Shown in pieces: positions 10,018 through 20,164 of a stretch of 64,000 nucleotides of DNA. A program made the translations under genes and the position numbers. Numbering within the stretch: the stretch's first letter is position 1; each line of letters starts with the position of its first letter. Source of the DNA: Microbispora rosea subsp. aerata (GTDB taxonomy: Bacteria; Actinomycetota; Actinomycetes; Streptosporangiales; Streptosporangiaceae); contig NZ_BMPY01000004.1 of the NCBI RefSeq assembly GCF_014647835.1, positions 92,234 to 156,233 of the forward strand, read 5' to 3'. The notes below the pieces were generated by a model. It searched no databases and was not told where the DNA came from. It saw only the letters and a list, made by a program, of their open reading frames with translations.

Positions 10018-10950
10018 TCAGTAATGCCCGGTGATCATGTTATCGAGCGGACGGCCCGTCAGATGACGGATGACTTGTTCCCGCACCAGCTTCCGCGTAC
10101 GCCGTACGGACGCCGGTGTGCTCCCGGCGACGTGCGGGGTGATGAAGACCCCCGGGGCGGTCCACAGCGGATGGTCGGGCGGCAGCGGCTCGACGGGGGC
10201 GACGTCGAGCGCGGCGCGCAGCCTGCCCGACCGCAGTTCGGCCAGCAGCGCGTCGGTGTCCACGACCGACCCGCGCGCGGCGTTCACCAGCAGCGCGCCG
10301 TCCTTCATCCGGGCGAGGAAGCCGGCGTCCACCATGCCCGCCGTTCCCGCCGTGGCGGGCACCAGCAGCACGACCACATCCGCCTCGGGCAGCAGCGCGG
10401 GCAGTTCGTCCTGGCCGTGGACACGGCCGTTGACGCCGTCCCTGGCCGTGCGCGCCACCCGGATGACGTCCACCTCGAACCCGGCCAGCCGCCGTTCGAG
10501 CGCCTCGCCGATCGAGCCGTACCCGACGATCAGCACGGTCGAGTCGGCGAGCACGCCGGTGTGGTGGTAGGTCCACTCGCGCCTGGCCTGGGCGGCCGCG
10601 AAGCCGGGAAACTCCCGCAGCATCGCGATCATCGCGCCCACCGCCCACTCGGCGGTGCCCGCGTCGTGGACGCCACGCGCGTTGCACAAGACCGCCTTCG
10701 GCGGCATGTGCGGCAGGTACGGCTCGACCCCGGCGGTCACGGTCTGCAGCAGCCGGAGGTTGGTCATGCGGCCCAGAAGGCCGGGGAGGTCCGGCACCGG
10801 GATCAGCGGGGGCACCCAGATCTCCACCTCCTCGGGCGGGCCGGGTAGCGGCGTCTTCCCGTCGTACACCGCGCAGTCGAGGGCAGGAAGCCCGTCGGGG
10901 AGTTCGGCGAGGGCGTCGGCGATGTCCTGTGAGGCGACCCAGATCTTCAC
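10018..10950 (-). CDS. D-2-hydroxyacid dehydrogenase (NAD(P)-dependent)
   Basis: 310 residues from a GTG at 10950 (VKIWVASQD); upstream in-frame codons give a Cys/Arg-rich stretch unlike the family. The nucleotide-binding motif GYGSIGEAL lies mid-protein, followed by the catalytic Arg in NAARGSVVD, the Glu in VEPLPPDHPLW and the His in TPHVAGST. These define the fold of phosphoglycerate, formate and glyoxylate/hydroxypyruvate dehydrogenases. It is too short, and lacks the ACT domain, to be SerA. The substrate is not predictable. It is divergent from the sugar dehydrogenase gene at 11016, with 65 bases between, and no clear ribosome site is seen. Confidence 0.85.
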   Translation of the reverse strand: MKIWVASQDIADALAELPDGLPALDCAVYDGKTPLPGPPEEVEIWVPPLIPVPDLPGLLGRMTNLRLLQTVTAGVEPYLPHMPPKAVLCNARGVHDAGTAEWAVGAMIAMLREFPGFAAAQARREWTYHHTGVLADSTVLIVGYGSIGEALERRLAGFEVDVIRVARTARDGVNGRVHGQDELPALLPEADVVVLLVPATAGTAGMVDAGFLARMKDGALLVNAARGSVVDTDALLAELRSGRLRAALDVAPVEPLPPDHPLWTAPGVFITPHVAGSTPASVRRTRKLVREQVIRHLTGRPLDNMITGHY

Positions 10951-11015
10951 GAGGAACAACCTAGGGAACCATCGCGCCCGCCCGCGAGTATGGGTACGTG
11001 AGGAGGTCATCGGGC

Positions 11016-12176
11016 ATGGCGGACAGGAACGGCACGGGCGGCGCATTCCCCGGGGCGGCGTCCCTCAAGGCGGCGCTTCTGGCGGCCGTCCTTGTGACGG
11101 CGACCGGGGCGTGCGCGCCGGGAGGAGAAGGCGGAGGCCGGACTCCCCCGCCGCTTCCTGCCGCGAGCGCCGCCACGGGCGCTCCCACGGGCGGCGACGA
11201 GACGGACGCCGCCGAGGCCGCGCCGCGCACGCTGGTCACCGGCCTTGAGGTGCCCTGGGCGATCGCGTTCCTGCCCGGCGGCGACGCCCTGGTGACCGAA
11301 CGCGAGTCGGCGCGGCTGCTGCGGGTCACGCCGCGCGGGGAGGTCCGCGAGGTGGGCGTGATCGAGGGGGTGGCGGCGAGCGGCGAGGGCGGCCTGCTCG
11401 GCGTGGCCGTCTCGCCTCAGTACGAGACCGACCACTTCGTCTTCGTCTACTTCACGGCCGGGGACGACAACCGGATCGTCCGCTACCGCTACGACGGGCG
11501 GCTCTCCGACCCCAAGGTGATCGTCAGCGGCATCCCGAAGGGAGGCATCCACAACGGGGGCCGCCTCGCCTTCGGCCCCGACGGCTACCTGTACGCCTCG
11601 ACCGGCGAGATCGGCGAAGGCGGCATGGCCCAGGACAGAAACTCCCTCGGCGGCAAGATCCTGCGGATGACGGCGGACGGCCGGCCCGCCCCCGGCAACC
11701 CCTTCGGCACGCTCGTGTGGACGTACGGGCACCGCAACGTGCAGGGCCTGGCCTGGGACGAGCGGGGGCACATGTACGCCACCGAGTTCGGCCAGAACAC
11801 CCACGACGAGATCAACCTCATCGAGAAGGGCCGCAACTACGGCTGGCCGGAGGTCGAGGGGGTGGGCGACCGGCCCGGATACACCGATCCGCTGCTCACC
11901 TGGTCGACCGGCGAGGCGTCGCCGTCCGGCCTCGCGTACGCCCGGGGAGCGCTGTGGGCCGCCGCGCTGCGCGGCGAGCGGCTGTGGCGCGTCCCGGTGG
12001 ACGCCTCGGGCCGCGCCGGCCGTCCCACCGCCCTCTACACGGGCGAGTACGGCAGGCTGCGCGCGGTGGCCGCCGCGCCCGACGGCACGCTGTGGGTGAG
12101 CACCAGCAACCGGGACGGGCGCGGCCTCCTCAGGGACGGCGACGACCGCATCCTCGTGATCAGCCCCTCGGCCTGA
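11016..12176 (+). CDS. PQQ-dependent sugar dehydrogenase-like lipoprotein (GSDH/sorbosone dehydrogenase family)
   Basis: 386 residues. The ATG at 11016 has GAGGAGG nine bases upstream, which overlaps an in-frame GTG at 10998 and so favours the ATG. The signal segment ends in a lipobox-like TGAC (residues about 30-33), suggesting a lipid-anchored exported protein. The body is a six-bladed propeller of soluble glucose dehydrogenase type, with VPWAIAFLPGG, GGIHNGGRLAFGPDG (catalytic His), GHRNVQGLAWD and GRNYGWPEVEG. Family members oxidise aldoses using PQQ. No PQQ biosynthesis genes are in view, so cofactor and substrate stay open; some relatives act without PQQ. Confidence 0.85.
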   Translation: MADRNGTGGAFPGAASLKAALLAAVLVTATGACAPGGEGGGRTPPPLPAASAATGAPTGGDETDAAEAAPRTLVTGLEVPWAIAFLPGGDALVTERESARLLRVTPRGEVREVGVIEGVAASGEGGLLGVAVSPQYETDHFVFVYFTAGDDNRIVRYRYDGRLSDPKVIVSGIPKGGIHNGGRLAFGPDGYLYASTGEIGEGGMAQDRNSLGGKILRMTADGRPAPGNPFGTLVWTYGHRNVQGLAWDERGHMYATEFGQNTHDEINLIEKGRNYGWPEVEGVGDRPGYTDPLLTWSTGEASPSGLAYARGALWAAALRGERLWRVPVDASGRAGRPTALYTGEYGRLRAVAAAPDGTLWVSTSNRDGRGLLRDGDDRILVISPSA

Positions 12177-12188
12177 CGAGACCTCGGC

Positions 12189-12215
12189 CGCCTGCCGTGC
12201 CGTCAGCGGCAGGCG
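12189..12215. terminator. Bidirectional terminator between two convergent genes
   Basis: CGCCTGCCG (12189-12197) and CGGCAGGCG (12207-12215) form a 9-bp stem with a 9-base loop. The hairpin includes the stop codon of the VanW gene and lies 12 bases past the sugar dehydrogenase stop, so it could serve both. Confidence 0.5.
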
Positions 12216-14155
12216 ACCCCGGCCTGCCCCCGGTAGGAGGTGCGGAAGGTCTGCCGGGAGACCACCTCGCCGCCCTGCCGCAGCACCCGCGTCACCGTGG
12301 CGGTGAAACCGGGCTGCCCCGGCGTGGTCACGCAGCCCGGCCCCTGACCGGTCGTCGTGCGGCGGGCGACGACCGGTCCCTGCACGTCCACGTCGTACCG
12401 CTTGGTGCTCCACAACTTCACGGTCAGCGAGGTGCCGGTGACCGACGCCTGGATGAGCACGCCGTACGGCGAGTCGTTCTTCCAGCGCAGATCCGGGTCG
12501 GGGAAGGACACGGCGGCCTCCGTGCCGGCCGGCAGATGAGAGGCGTGCACCTCGGGCGAGGTGTAGTCGGTGACCCGCAGCGCGGCGCGGATCACGGCGT
12601 TCATCAACGTGGTCGCGACCTGGCTCATCCCCGCCGCGTCCGTGCCGGACCGGCCGTGGATCAGGGTGGGGGCGATGCCGTCGAAGCCCGTCTCCACGGT
12701 GCGCGGGCCGACGACCTCGTTGAACGAGAACGTCTCCCCCGGTGGCACCAGGCGGCCGTCGAGGAGCGCGGCGGCGGCCCGGATGTTGCCCGCGGCGCCC
12801 GGGCAGCAGGCGTAGGAGGTGGTGAAGCGGCCGATCTCCTCCCGGATCCCCATCCGCCGCGCGGCGTCGTCGGTGATCCGCGGCGGCCCGTTCACGACCG
12901 GCACGGGCACCGTACGGCTGCCGCCGTCGAGCGCGGCCAGCACGTCCGCGGCGAGGCGCTCGGTGTCCACCCGGTCGCCCGGTCTGCCGGGCACCAGGAC
13001 CGGCCGGCCGTCCTTGATCGTGAAACCGGCGTCGCGGGCCGGCGTCGGGCCGACCAGCGTCGCCTCCACGCCGGCGATCGCCGCCTCGGCGTCGAACCGC
13101 GGGCGCAGGACCACGCCCTCGGGCTCGAACGTCAGGTGCCGCGCCAGCGTGGCCGGCGACAGGGTGACGGAGGCGGTCCCGTGGGTCAGGGTGAGCGGCG
13201 CGGCCACCGCCCGGCTCGCCCAGTTCAGGGCCCGCCGCACCTCGGCACGGGTGATGCGCGGCACATCCCGCATCGCGGGCACCACGACGATGGCCTCGGG
13301 GTTGAGATAACCCCTGACGATCTGCTCGGCCGCCGCCTTCCTGTCGATGACGCGGCCCGCCCGCGGATATGTCGGGACCGGGGTGACCCCGTCGAACGAG
13401 ACGTCGCCCTCGCGCCGCGGGGTCTCCAACGGCTCGGCGATGGTCTTGGCCACCATCTCGTCCAGTTTGCGCCGATCCACCGACACGACGGGCTTCACCT
13501 CGCGGCTGCCGGTCAGCGCGTTCCACACCTCGGCCGGGCTGGGGAAGCCGGACTGCGCGGCGTCGACGGTGGCCTCCGCGTCGAGCGCCAGACCGGCCCG
13601 CACCGGGTCCAGGGTCAGCCGCCGCAGGCCCTGCCGTACGATGATCGGCGTCCTGGCCTGGGCGTACAGCCGTTCGCGCAGCGTGGCGACCGCCTCGGCC
13701 CTGCTCTGCCCGCCGATGTCCACGCCGAGCACCATGGTGCCGGGCAGGATCTTCCCCGCCATGGACACGGCCGGCACGAGATACAGCAGCAGGAGCAGCG
13801 CCGCGAAGCCGATCAGCGCACGGCGCAGCGTACGGCTCGGGGGCAGGGGGTCCAGCAGCTCGGCCGGGTCCGGCGGCGGGACGATCACGGGCTCCTCGCG
13901 CGCCGGGCGCTCCGGAACCCGCCACGGCTCGACCGGCGGAGCCGGCGGCGGGACGGTTCCGCCGCCGGACGGCTTGGCCGCCGGAACGGCGGGAGCGGAA
14001 GGCTCGGCGAAGACGTCGGCCGACACCCCCTGGGGCAGGGCCGCGACCCCGCGGGGCAACGAGGGGACGCGGCGCACGGGGTGCTTACGCGGTGGAGCGG
14101 ACTCCGCCTCGGACGGATCCGTGGGCGGATCGACGGACGCTCCGGCGTTGCGCAC
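12203..14155 (-). CDS. VanW-family membrane-anchored protein (YoaR-like)
   Basis: 650 residues from a GTG at 14155 with GGAGGAG upstream. A Pro-rich cytoplasmic part of about 110 residues precedes one transmembrane helix (about 113-137, IGFAALLLLLYLVPAVSMA). The extracellular part has repeats resembling peptidoglycan-binding domains (PG_binding_4 type, about 150-430) and a VanW domain (about 450-600) with ETFSFNEVVGPRT, GMSQVATTLMNA and YTSPEVHASHLP. VanW was first seen in glycopeptide resistance clusters, but most actinobacterial copies stand alone and have no known reaction. The topology points to a cell-wall role. It is convergent with the sugar dehydrogenase gene and follows a 584-bp spacer. 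Confidence 0.88.
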   Translation of the reverse strand: MRNAGASVDPPTDPSEAESAPPRKHPVRRVPSLPRGVAALPQGVSADVFAEPSAPAVPAAKPSGGGTVPPPAPPVEPWRVPERPAREEPVIVPPPDPAELLDPLPPSRTLRRALIGFAALLLLLYLVPAVSMAGKILPGTMVLGVDIGGQSRAEAVATLRERLYAQARTPIIVRQGLRRLTLDPVRAGLALDAEATVDAAQSGFPSPAEVWNALTGSREVKPVVSVDRRKLDEMVAKTIAEPLETPRREGDVSFDGVTPVPTYPRAGRVIDRKAAAEQIVRGYLNPEAIVVVPAMRDVPRITRAEVRRALNWASRAVAAPLTLTHGTASVTLSPATLARHLTFEPEGVVLRPRFDAEAAIAGVEATLVGPTPARDAGFTIKDGRPVLVPGRPGDRVDTERLAADVLAALDGGSRTVPVPVVNGPPRITDDAARRMGIREEIGRFTTSYACCPGAAGNIRAAAALLDGRLVPPGETFSFNEVVGPRTVETGFDGIAPTLIHGRSGTDAAGMSQVATTLMNAVIRAALRVTDYTSPEVHASHLPAGTEAAVSFPDPDLRWKNDSPYGVLIQASVTGTSLTVKLWSTKRYDVDVQGPVVARRTTTGQGPGCVTTPGQPGFTATVTRVLRQGGEVVSRQTFRTSYRGQAGVACR

Positions 14156-14739
14156 GCCTCGGTCTCCTCCAGCTCAAGGTCGACTTCGATCAGTTAACCC
14201 TAAAACACCCTCTGCTGGTATGTCGTGAAGCGACACCTTCCGGGCTCTTCACCGGAGTTCTTCGGTTTTCCGCACCTAAAGAACGATTCACGCACCCGCG
14301 GCGCGGTATCCGTCCCCTCCACCGGCATCAGCCACGCCGGGGCGGGACGACCGGAGCGCAGGCCCCGCGCCAGCAAGCACGCGAAGACGGCCGGCGACAG
14401 CCGACCGCGCACACGGGGTGCCCCGGACGCGGACGACGGCCCGCGCGGAGGCCACGGCGCGTGCGGAGGCGACGGCCGGTCACGCGAGACTGCGGCCGGC
14501 CGTTCCCACGCGTCGCCGCGTCGCCACACCCCGGCGGGGGCATCCTGCCGCCTCGCCGGGTCAGCCGACGGCTGGTCGCGTTGTCCGCCGACGTTCGCCG
14601 GAAGGAAGCGAGGACCTCAAGCTTTGTGCGCTTCGCGAGGACCGGAGGCTTCCTGCCGGCGCGGTGACCGACCCGGCCAAAGTCCGTGGACACCCCGCTG
14701 GGCGGCGTTGGCCGGGCGTTTCAGGCCGTCGGGTGTTCC
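14156..14739. other. 584-bp intergenic region, nothing recognised
   Basis: It lies between the 3' end of gatB and the start of the VanW gene. The stretch near 14190-14290 is less GC-rich and probably carries the VanW promoter. Several open frames of about 110-190 codons exist on both strands, but they lack ribosome sites and family resemblance and are typical of GC-rich noncoding DNA. No tRNA or hairpin of note was seen. Confidence 0.4.
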
Positions 14740-16248
14740 TTAGCCCTGGACGCCGAGCTTCTCCAGGATCAGCTCACGGGCCCGGGCCGCGTCCGCCTTG
14801 CCACGGCTGGCCTTCATCACGCCGCCGACCAGCGCGCCCACGGCCGCGATCTTCCCGCCGCGCACCTTCTCCGCGGCGTCGGCGTTGTCCGCCAGCACCT
14901 GGTCGATGATCGCCAGCAGCTCGCCCTCGTCGCTGACGACCTTGAGCCCGCGCTTGTCCACGACCTCGTCGGGCTCGCCCTCGCCGGCGAGCACGCCCTC
15001 CAGCACCTGACGGGCCAGCTTGTCGTTCAGCGCGCCGGAGGCGACCAGTTCGGTCACCCGGGCGACCTGCGCCGGGGTGATCGGCAGCTCGGCCAGAGCG
15101 ACGCCCGACTCGTTGGCGCGCCGGGCCAGCTCGCCCATCCACCACTTCCGGGCGTCCGCGGGGGGAGCGCCCGCGGCCACGGTCGCCTCGACCAGGTCGA
15201 TCGCGTCGGCGTTGTGCATGGCGGCCATGTCGAGATCGGACACGCCCCACTCCTGCTGGAGCCGCTTGCGCCGCGCCGACGGCAGCTCGGGCAGCGCGGC
15301 CTTCAGCGACTCGACCCAGGCCGGGTCGGGCGCGATCGGCAGCAGGTCGGGCTCGGGGAAGTAGCGGTAGTCCTGCGCCTCCTCCTTCGACCGCCCGGGG
15401 CTGGTCTGGCCGGTGTCCTCGTGGAAGTGGCGGGTCTCCTGCACGATCCGCCCGCCCCCGGCGAGGATGGCCGCCTGGCGCTCGATCTCGCCCCGCACCG
15501 CCCGCTCGACGCTGCGCAGCGAGTTGACGTTCTTGGTCTCCGTACGGGTGCCCCACTCGGCCGAGCCGCGCGGCATCAGCGAGACGTTCACGTCGCAGCG
15601 CAGCGAGCCCTGCTCCATCCGCACGTCCGACACGCCGAGCGAGCGCATCACCTCGCGCAGCTCGGTGACGTACGCGCGGGCGACCTCGGGGGCGAGCCGG
15701 TCGGCGCCCACGATCGGCTTGGTCACGATCTCGACGAGCGGGATGCCGGCCCGGTTGTAGTCGACGATCGAGTAGTCGGCGCCGTGGATCCGCCCGGTCG
15801 CGCCGCCGACGTGGGTGGACTTGCCGGTGTCCTCCTCCAGGTGCACCCGCTCGATCTCCACGCGGACGGTCTTGCCGTCCACCTCGACGTCCAGGTAGCC
15901 GTCCGTGCACAGCGGCTCGTCGTACTGGCTGATCTGGTAGTTCTTCGGCATGTCCGGATAGAAGTAGTTCTTCCGGGCGAACCGGCACCACGTCGCGATG
16001 GTGCAGTTGAGCGCGAGGCCGATCCGGATCGTCGACTCGATCGCCTTCTCGTTGGCCACGGGCAGCGAACCGGGCAGCGCCAGGCACACCGGGCAGACCT
16101 GCGTGTTCGGCGGCGCGCCGAACGTCGTCGGGCAGCCGCAGAACATCTTCGAGGCGGTGCCCAGCTCGACGTGCGTCTCCAGCCCCAGCACCGGCTCGAA
16201 GCGCTCCAGCGCCTCGTCGTACGGCATGAGCGTCTCAGTGCTGCTCAC
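14740..16248 (-). CDS. gatB: Asp-tRNA(Asn)/Glu-tRNA(Gln) amidotransferase subunit B
   Basis: 502 residues, normal length. GatB is the kinase and tRNA-binding subunit of GatCAB: it phosphorylates the side chain of Glu or Asp misacylated on tRNA(Gln) or tRNA(Asn) so that ammonia from GatA can amidate it. The conserved start [18 protein letters not shown], the zinc cysteines in FCGC and [11 protein letters not shown], and the C-terminal YqeY-like tail ([19 protein letters not shown]) are present. The start is GTG (16248), overlapping the stop of the DUF4276 gene by 4 bp (GTGA). gatB is thus separated from gatA by two unrelated genes, yet still coupled to them. Confidence 0.97.
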   Translation of the reverse strand: MSSTETLMPYDEALERFEPVLGLETHVELGTASKMFCGCPTTFGAPPNTQVCPVCLALPGSLPVANEKAIESTIRIGLALNCTIATWCRFARKNYFYPDMPKNYQISQYDEPLCTDGYLDVEVDGKTVRVEIERVHLEEDTGKSTHVGGATGRIHGADYSIVDYNRAGIPLVEIVTKPIVGADRLAPEVARAYVTELREVMRSLGVSDVRMEQGSLRCDVNVSLMPRGSAEWGTRTETKNVNSLRSVERAVRGEIERQAAILAGGGRIVQETRHFHEDTGQTSPGRSKEEAQDYRYFPEPDLLPIAPDPAWVESLKAALPELPSARRKRLQQEWGVSDLDMAAMHNADAIDLVEATVAAGAPPADARKWWMGELARRANESGVALAELPITPAQVARVTELVASGALNDKLARQVLEGVLAGEGEPDEVVDKRGLKVVSDEGELLAIIDQVLADNADAAEKVRGGKIAAVGALVGGVMKASRGKADAARARELILEKLGVQG

Positions 16249-16835
16249 AGGTAACCAAGTCCCTTCAATGCGTTCCTCGCGTCGGAGACCCAGTCCGCGT
16301 ACGCGGGCACCTGGGCGAGAACGTCGAGGTCGATGTTTTGAGCGATGTATTCGAAGTAGTCACGAACGGGTTTTCCGCGGCGTGGCGCCACCTCGGCGAG
16401 CACCCTCTTGGGATCAGCGATCTTCTCGACGTCCCGCGGGCGGGCGGGCAGCCGCCCGTGGTCTGTGCCGCTCAACCGGCGCCACACGCCGGCGTCCGCG
16501 AGGAGCCACGCCTCGGTCTCCTGAACCGGCACCAGCGCGATCACCGGTGTGGGCAGTCCCAAGTCCCGAACGACCCGGTCCGCCTTGTCCCGCTCCCTGT
16601 GGTCGTTGTGCACGAAGAGCAGGTGGCAGTCGCCCGCCGGCTCCCGCAGCGCGCCGATCGTCCTGTCATGGTCGTAGATCGACCGGCAGGCGCCGATCTC
16701 AGTGCTCTCCACGTCGACCGCGCATCGGGAGGACTGCGCGGTGAGCTCACGGGGCTGCCGGGAGATCACCACTCCGAGGAAGATCTCGTCGGTCTCCCCC
16801 TCGGCGATCAGTCCGGGCACCAGCGGCCTGCTCAT
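16245..16835 (-). CDS. DUF4276-family protein (Toprim-like), partner of the AAA ATPase
   Basis: 196 residues. The ATG at 16835 overlaps the stop of the ATPase gene by 4 bp (ATGA), and its own stop overlaps the gatB start by 4 bp (GTGA). The N-terminal [11 protein letters not shown] supplies the acidic residue of a Toprim-like motif 1; [16 protein letters not shown] (about residue 75) resembles the later acidic motif; [13 protein letters not shown] is the most typical DUF4276 segment. DUF4276 proteins commonly pair with AAA ATPases in islands and resemble the nuclease half of split OLD/RloB-type systems. Nuclease action and a defence role are inferred. It has no connection with tRNA amidation that I can see, despite its place in the gat operon. 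Confidence 0.7.
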   Translation of the reverse strand: MSRPLVPGLIAEGETDEIFLGVVISRQPRELTAQSSRCAVDVESTEIGACRSIYDHDRTIGALREPAGDCHLLFVHNDHRERDKADRVVRDLGLPTPVIALVPVQETEAWLLADAGVWRRLSGTDHGRLPARPRDVEKIADPKRVLAEVAPRRGKPVRDYFEYIAQNIDLDVLAQVPAYADWVSDARNALKGLGYL

Positions 16836-18010
16836 GGCACCTCGCCCACCGCGCTCAGATACTTCCGCACCTGACGCGGGGAGACGAACGTGCCGGGCTC
16901 CCCCTCCGACCGGACCGGCTCGGCGACCGTGACCCGGGAGATCCTGTCGTTGTCGGGATCGACGCGTACGGCGGTGTCGAAGAAGACCAGCGCGTCCTGC
17001 CGGAGCCGGTACAGCTCGGAGACGACCACGGGTGAGTGCGTGGTGAGAATCACCTGCCGCAGCGGCCGGTTGACGCACTCCGGATCGTTGAGATCGGTGA
17101 CCCTGCCCTGGATCCTGCGGAGCAGTTCCGCGAGGCGGCTGGGGTGCAGCCCGTTCTCGATCTCCTCGATGAGCAGCACTCCGGCGTGATCCGGATCATG
17201 CAGCGCGGCCAGCAGCGCGATCACCCTGAGCGTCCCGTCGGACAGCAGCGTGCTGGGTATCGCCCCCTGACCGTCCACGACGACGTCGAACGTCCACTCC
17301 TGACGCCGGTCGTCCAGGATCGGCTCAATGCCGGTGATGTCCGGGATCAGCGCCACGAGGTCCACGAGAAGTTCCTCGATCGCCCCCCGCGACTTGAGCC
17401 GACCGAGAACACTGGCGAGGTTACTCCCGTCCGCCCGCAATGGTCCGTGATCCGCCGCCGACGACCAGGAGCGCAGGCGATCAGGGTCGGGCTGGTGCAG
17501 ACGCCAACCACCGAGCTCCTTGTTCATCAACTTCACGTAGCGCGGGACATCGGCCTTCTCCCCCGCGAGGGCCTGCAACGCCTGGTCCCTCGCCTGCCTC
17601 CCCTCGGCCAGCTGGTCGTTCACCCGGCCCGGCACTCCGAAGGGAGCGTCTGCGGGGACCGCAAGGATCCCGCGCGCTTCCGGCACACCCTCGGCGTCGA
17701 ATTCGGCGCCGCTTTCGAATACTTCCGGATAGAGACCGCGTCCGAACTGTCCCAGAACGTGAGCTCGAATATCGAACTGGACGACTGGTTGCCCCTTGCC
17801 GACCCGGTGGAACAACTCATGCGGCCGTCCACGCCGGGAGGTCAGGAGCGGATCCTTGAATTCCCAGCCGGCCAGGCTCAGGTACTCGAGCGCGTCGAAG
17901 AGGTTGGACTTGCCGCTGGAGTTGGGGCCGACGAGGGCGAGGAACGGCGGCACGTCGAGCCGGAAGTCCAGGAAGGACTTGAAGCCGTCGATCTCGATGC
18001 GGGTGATCAT
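16832..18010 (-). CDS. AAA family ATPase (AAA_21, ABC/RloA-like), with the DUF4276 partner
   Basis: 392 residues starting ITRIEIDGFKSFLDF, the typical opening of SMC/RecF/OLD-like ATPases. Walker A is GPNSSGKS (residues 28-35). Walker B is GVLLIEEIENGLHP (near 280) with the catalytic Glu, followed by ILTTHSPVVVSEL with the switch His. An extended middle region (about 60-250) replaces the long coiled coil of true SMC proteins. Such stand-alone ATPases often control an effector encoded next door, here the overlapping DUF4276 gene. It starts 25 bases after gatA on the same strand. Known two-gene relatives include abortive-infection and OLD-type defence modules; the exact type cannot be assigned by eye. 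Confidence 0.82.
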   Translation of the reverse strand: MITRIEIDGFKSFLDFRLDVPPFLALVGPNSSGKSNLFDALEYLSLAGWEFKDPLLTSRRGRPHELFHRVGKGQPVVQFDIRAHVLGQFGRGLYPEVFESGAEFDAEGVPEARGILAVPADAPFGVPGRVNDQLAEGRQARDQALQALAGEKADVPRYVKLMNKELGGWRLHQPDPDRLRSWSSAADHGPLRADGSNLASVLGRLKSRGAIEELLVDLVALIPDITGIEPILDDRRQEWTFDVVVDGQGAIPSTLLSDGTLRVIALLAALHDPDHAGVLLIEEIENGLHPSRLAELLRRIQGRVTDLNDPECVNRPLRQVILTTHSPVVVSELYRLRQDALVFFDTAVRVDPDNDRISRVTVAEPVRSEGEPGTFVSPRQVRKYLSAVGEVP

Positions 18011-18035
18011 GCCGCCGTTCCCCTCCTCTCGGCGG

Positions 18036-19526
<1,491 letters not shown>

Positions 19527-19599
19527 GCCGCCTCCTCGCCTTCGGCTCGGAGCGGCATTCGCCCGAGGCTGTGTTCTCTGATTCGCTCGCTGCGCTCGC

Positions 19600-19899
19600 T
19601 CATTCTTCCTCCCCGAGGATCCGCGGCACGCGGAAGCGGTCGTCCTCCACCGCGGGCGCGCCGGACAGGGCGCCCTCCGGCGTGAGACCGGGCCGTACGT
19701 CGTCGGGCCGGAACACGTTGGTCAGCGGAAGCGCGTGCGAGGACGGCGGGATGTCGTCGGCCGCCACCTCCGAGACGCGGGCGACGGCGCCGACGATCTG
19801 GTCGAGCTGGGCGGCGAAGTGGTCGAGCTCGTCGTCGGCCAGTGCCAGCCGGGACAGCCGGGCGAGGTGAGCGACCTCATCGCGGGTTATGGCGGACAT
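19600..19899 (-). CDS. gatC: Asp-tRNA(Asn)/Glu-tRNA(Gln) amidotransferase subunit C
   Basis: 99 residues from the ATG at 19899 ([20 protein letters not shown]), the standard GatC opening and length; the longer frame upstream has an Arg-rich non-homologous head. GatC wraps round GatA and stabilises the GatAB complex. The segments [14 protein letters not shown] and [17 protein letters not shown] match the family. It is the first gene of the gatC-gatA-(ATPase-DUF4276)-gatB unit. A 265-bp spacer separates it from the c-di-GMP gene upstream, which must hold the operon promoter. Confidence 0.95.
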   Translation of the reverse strand: MSAITRDEVAHLARLSRLALADDELDHFAAQLDQIVGAVARVSEVAADDIPPSSHALPLTNVFRPDDVRPGLTPEGALSGAPAVEDDRFRVPRILGEEE

Positions 19900-20164
19900 G
19901 AGTCGTCGAACCCGTTTCATGATGGAGATTGGACTTACCCATCCTAGGGCTCGTCGCCGAGCGCGGCCGACCCGACGACGCCGCGTCACATGGTCTTAAT
20001 GCGACGCCCGCGTCATGGCGGTCCAATGTGACGCGGCGCGGCGGCCGCGTCCGGTACGACGCGAGACGAGCACCGGCTCGGCACGGCGCGAGGCGAGGGC
20101 AGGCCCGGTGCGGCGGCGCCCGCCCGTGTGGCGGCGGCGAACCGGTGCGCTAGGCAGTGCCGGG

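Noticed and set aside
14200-14693. Overlapping frames of 100-170 codons in the spacer before the VanW gene
   Set aside because: Arg/Pro-rich in every frame, mutually overlapping on both strands, with no ribosome site.
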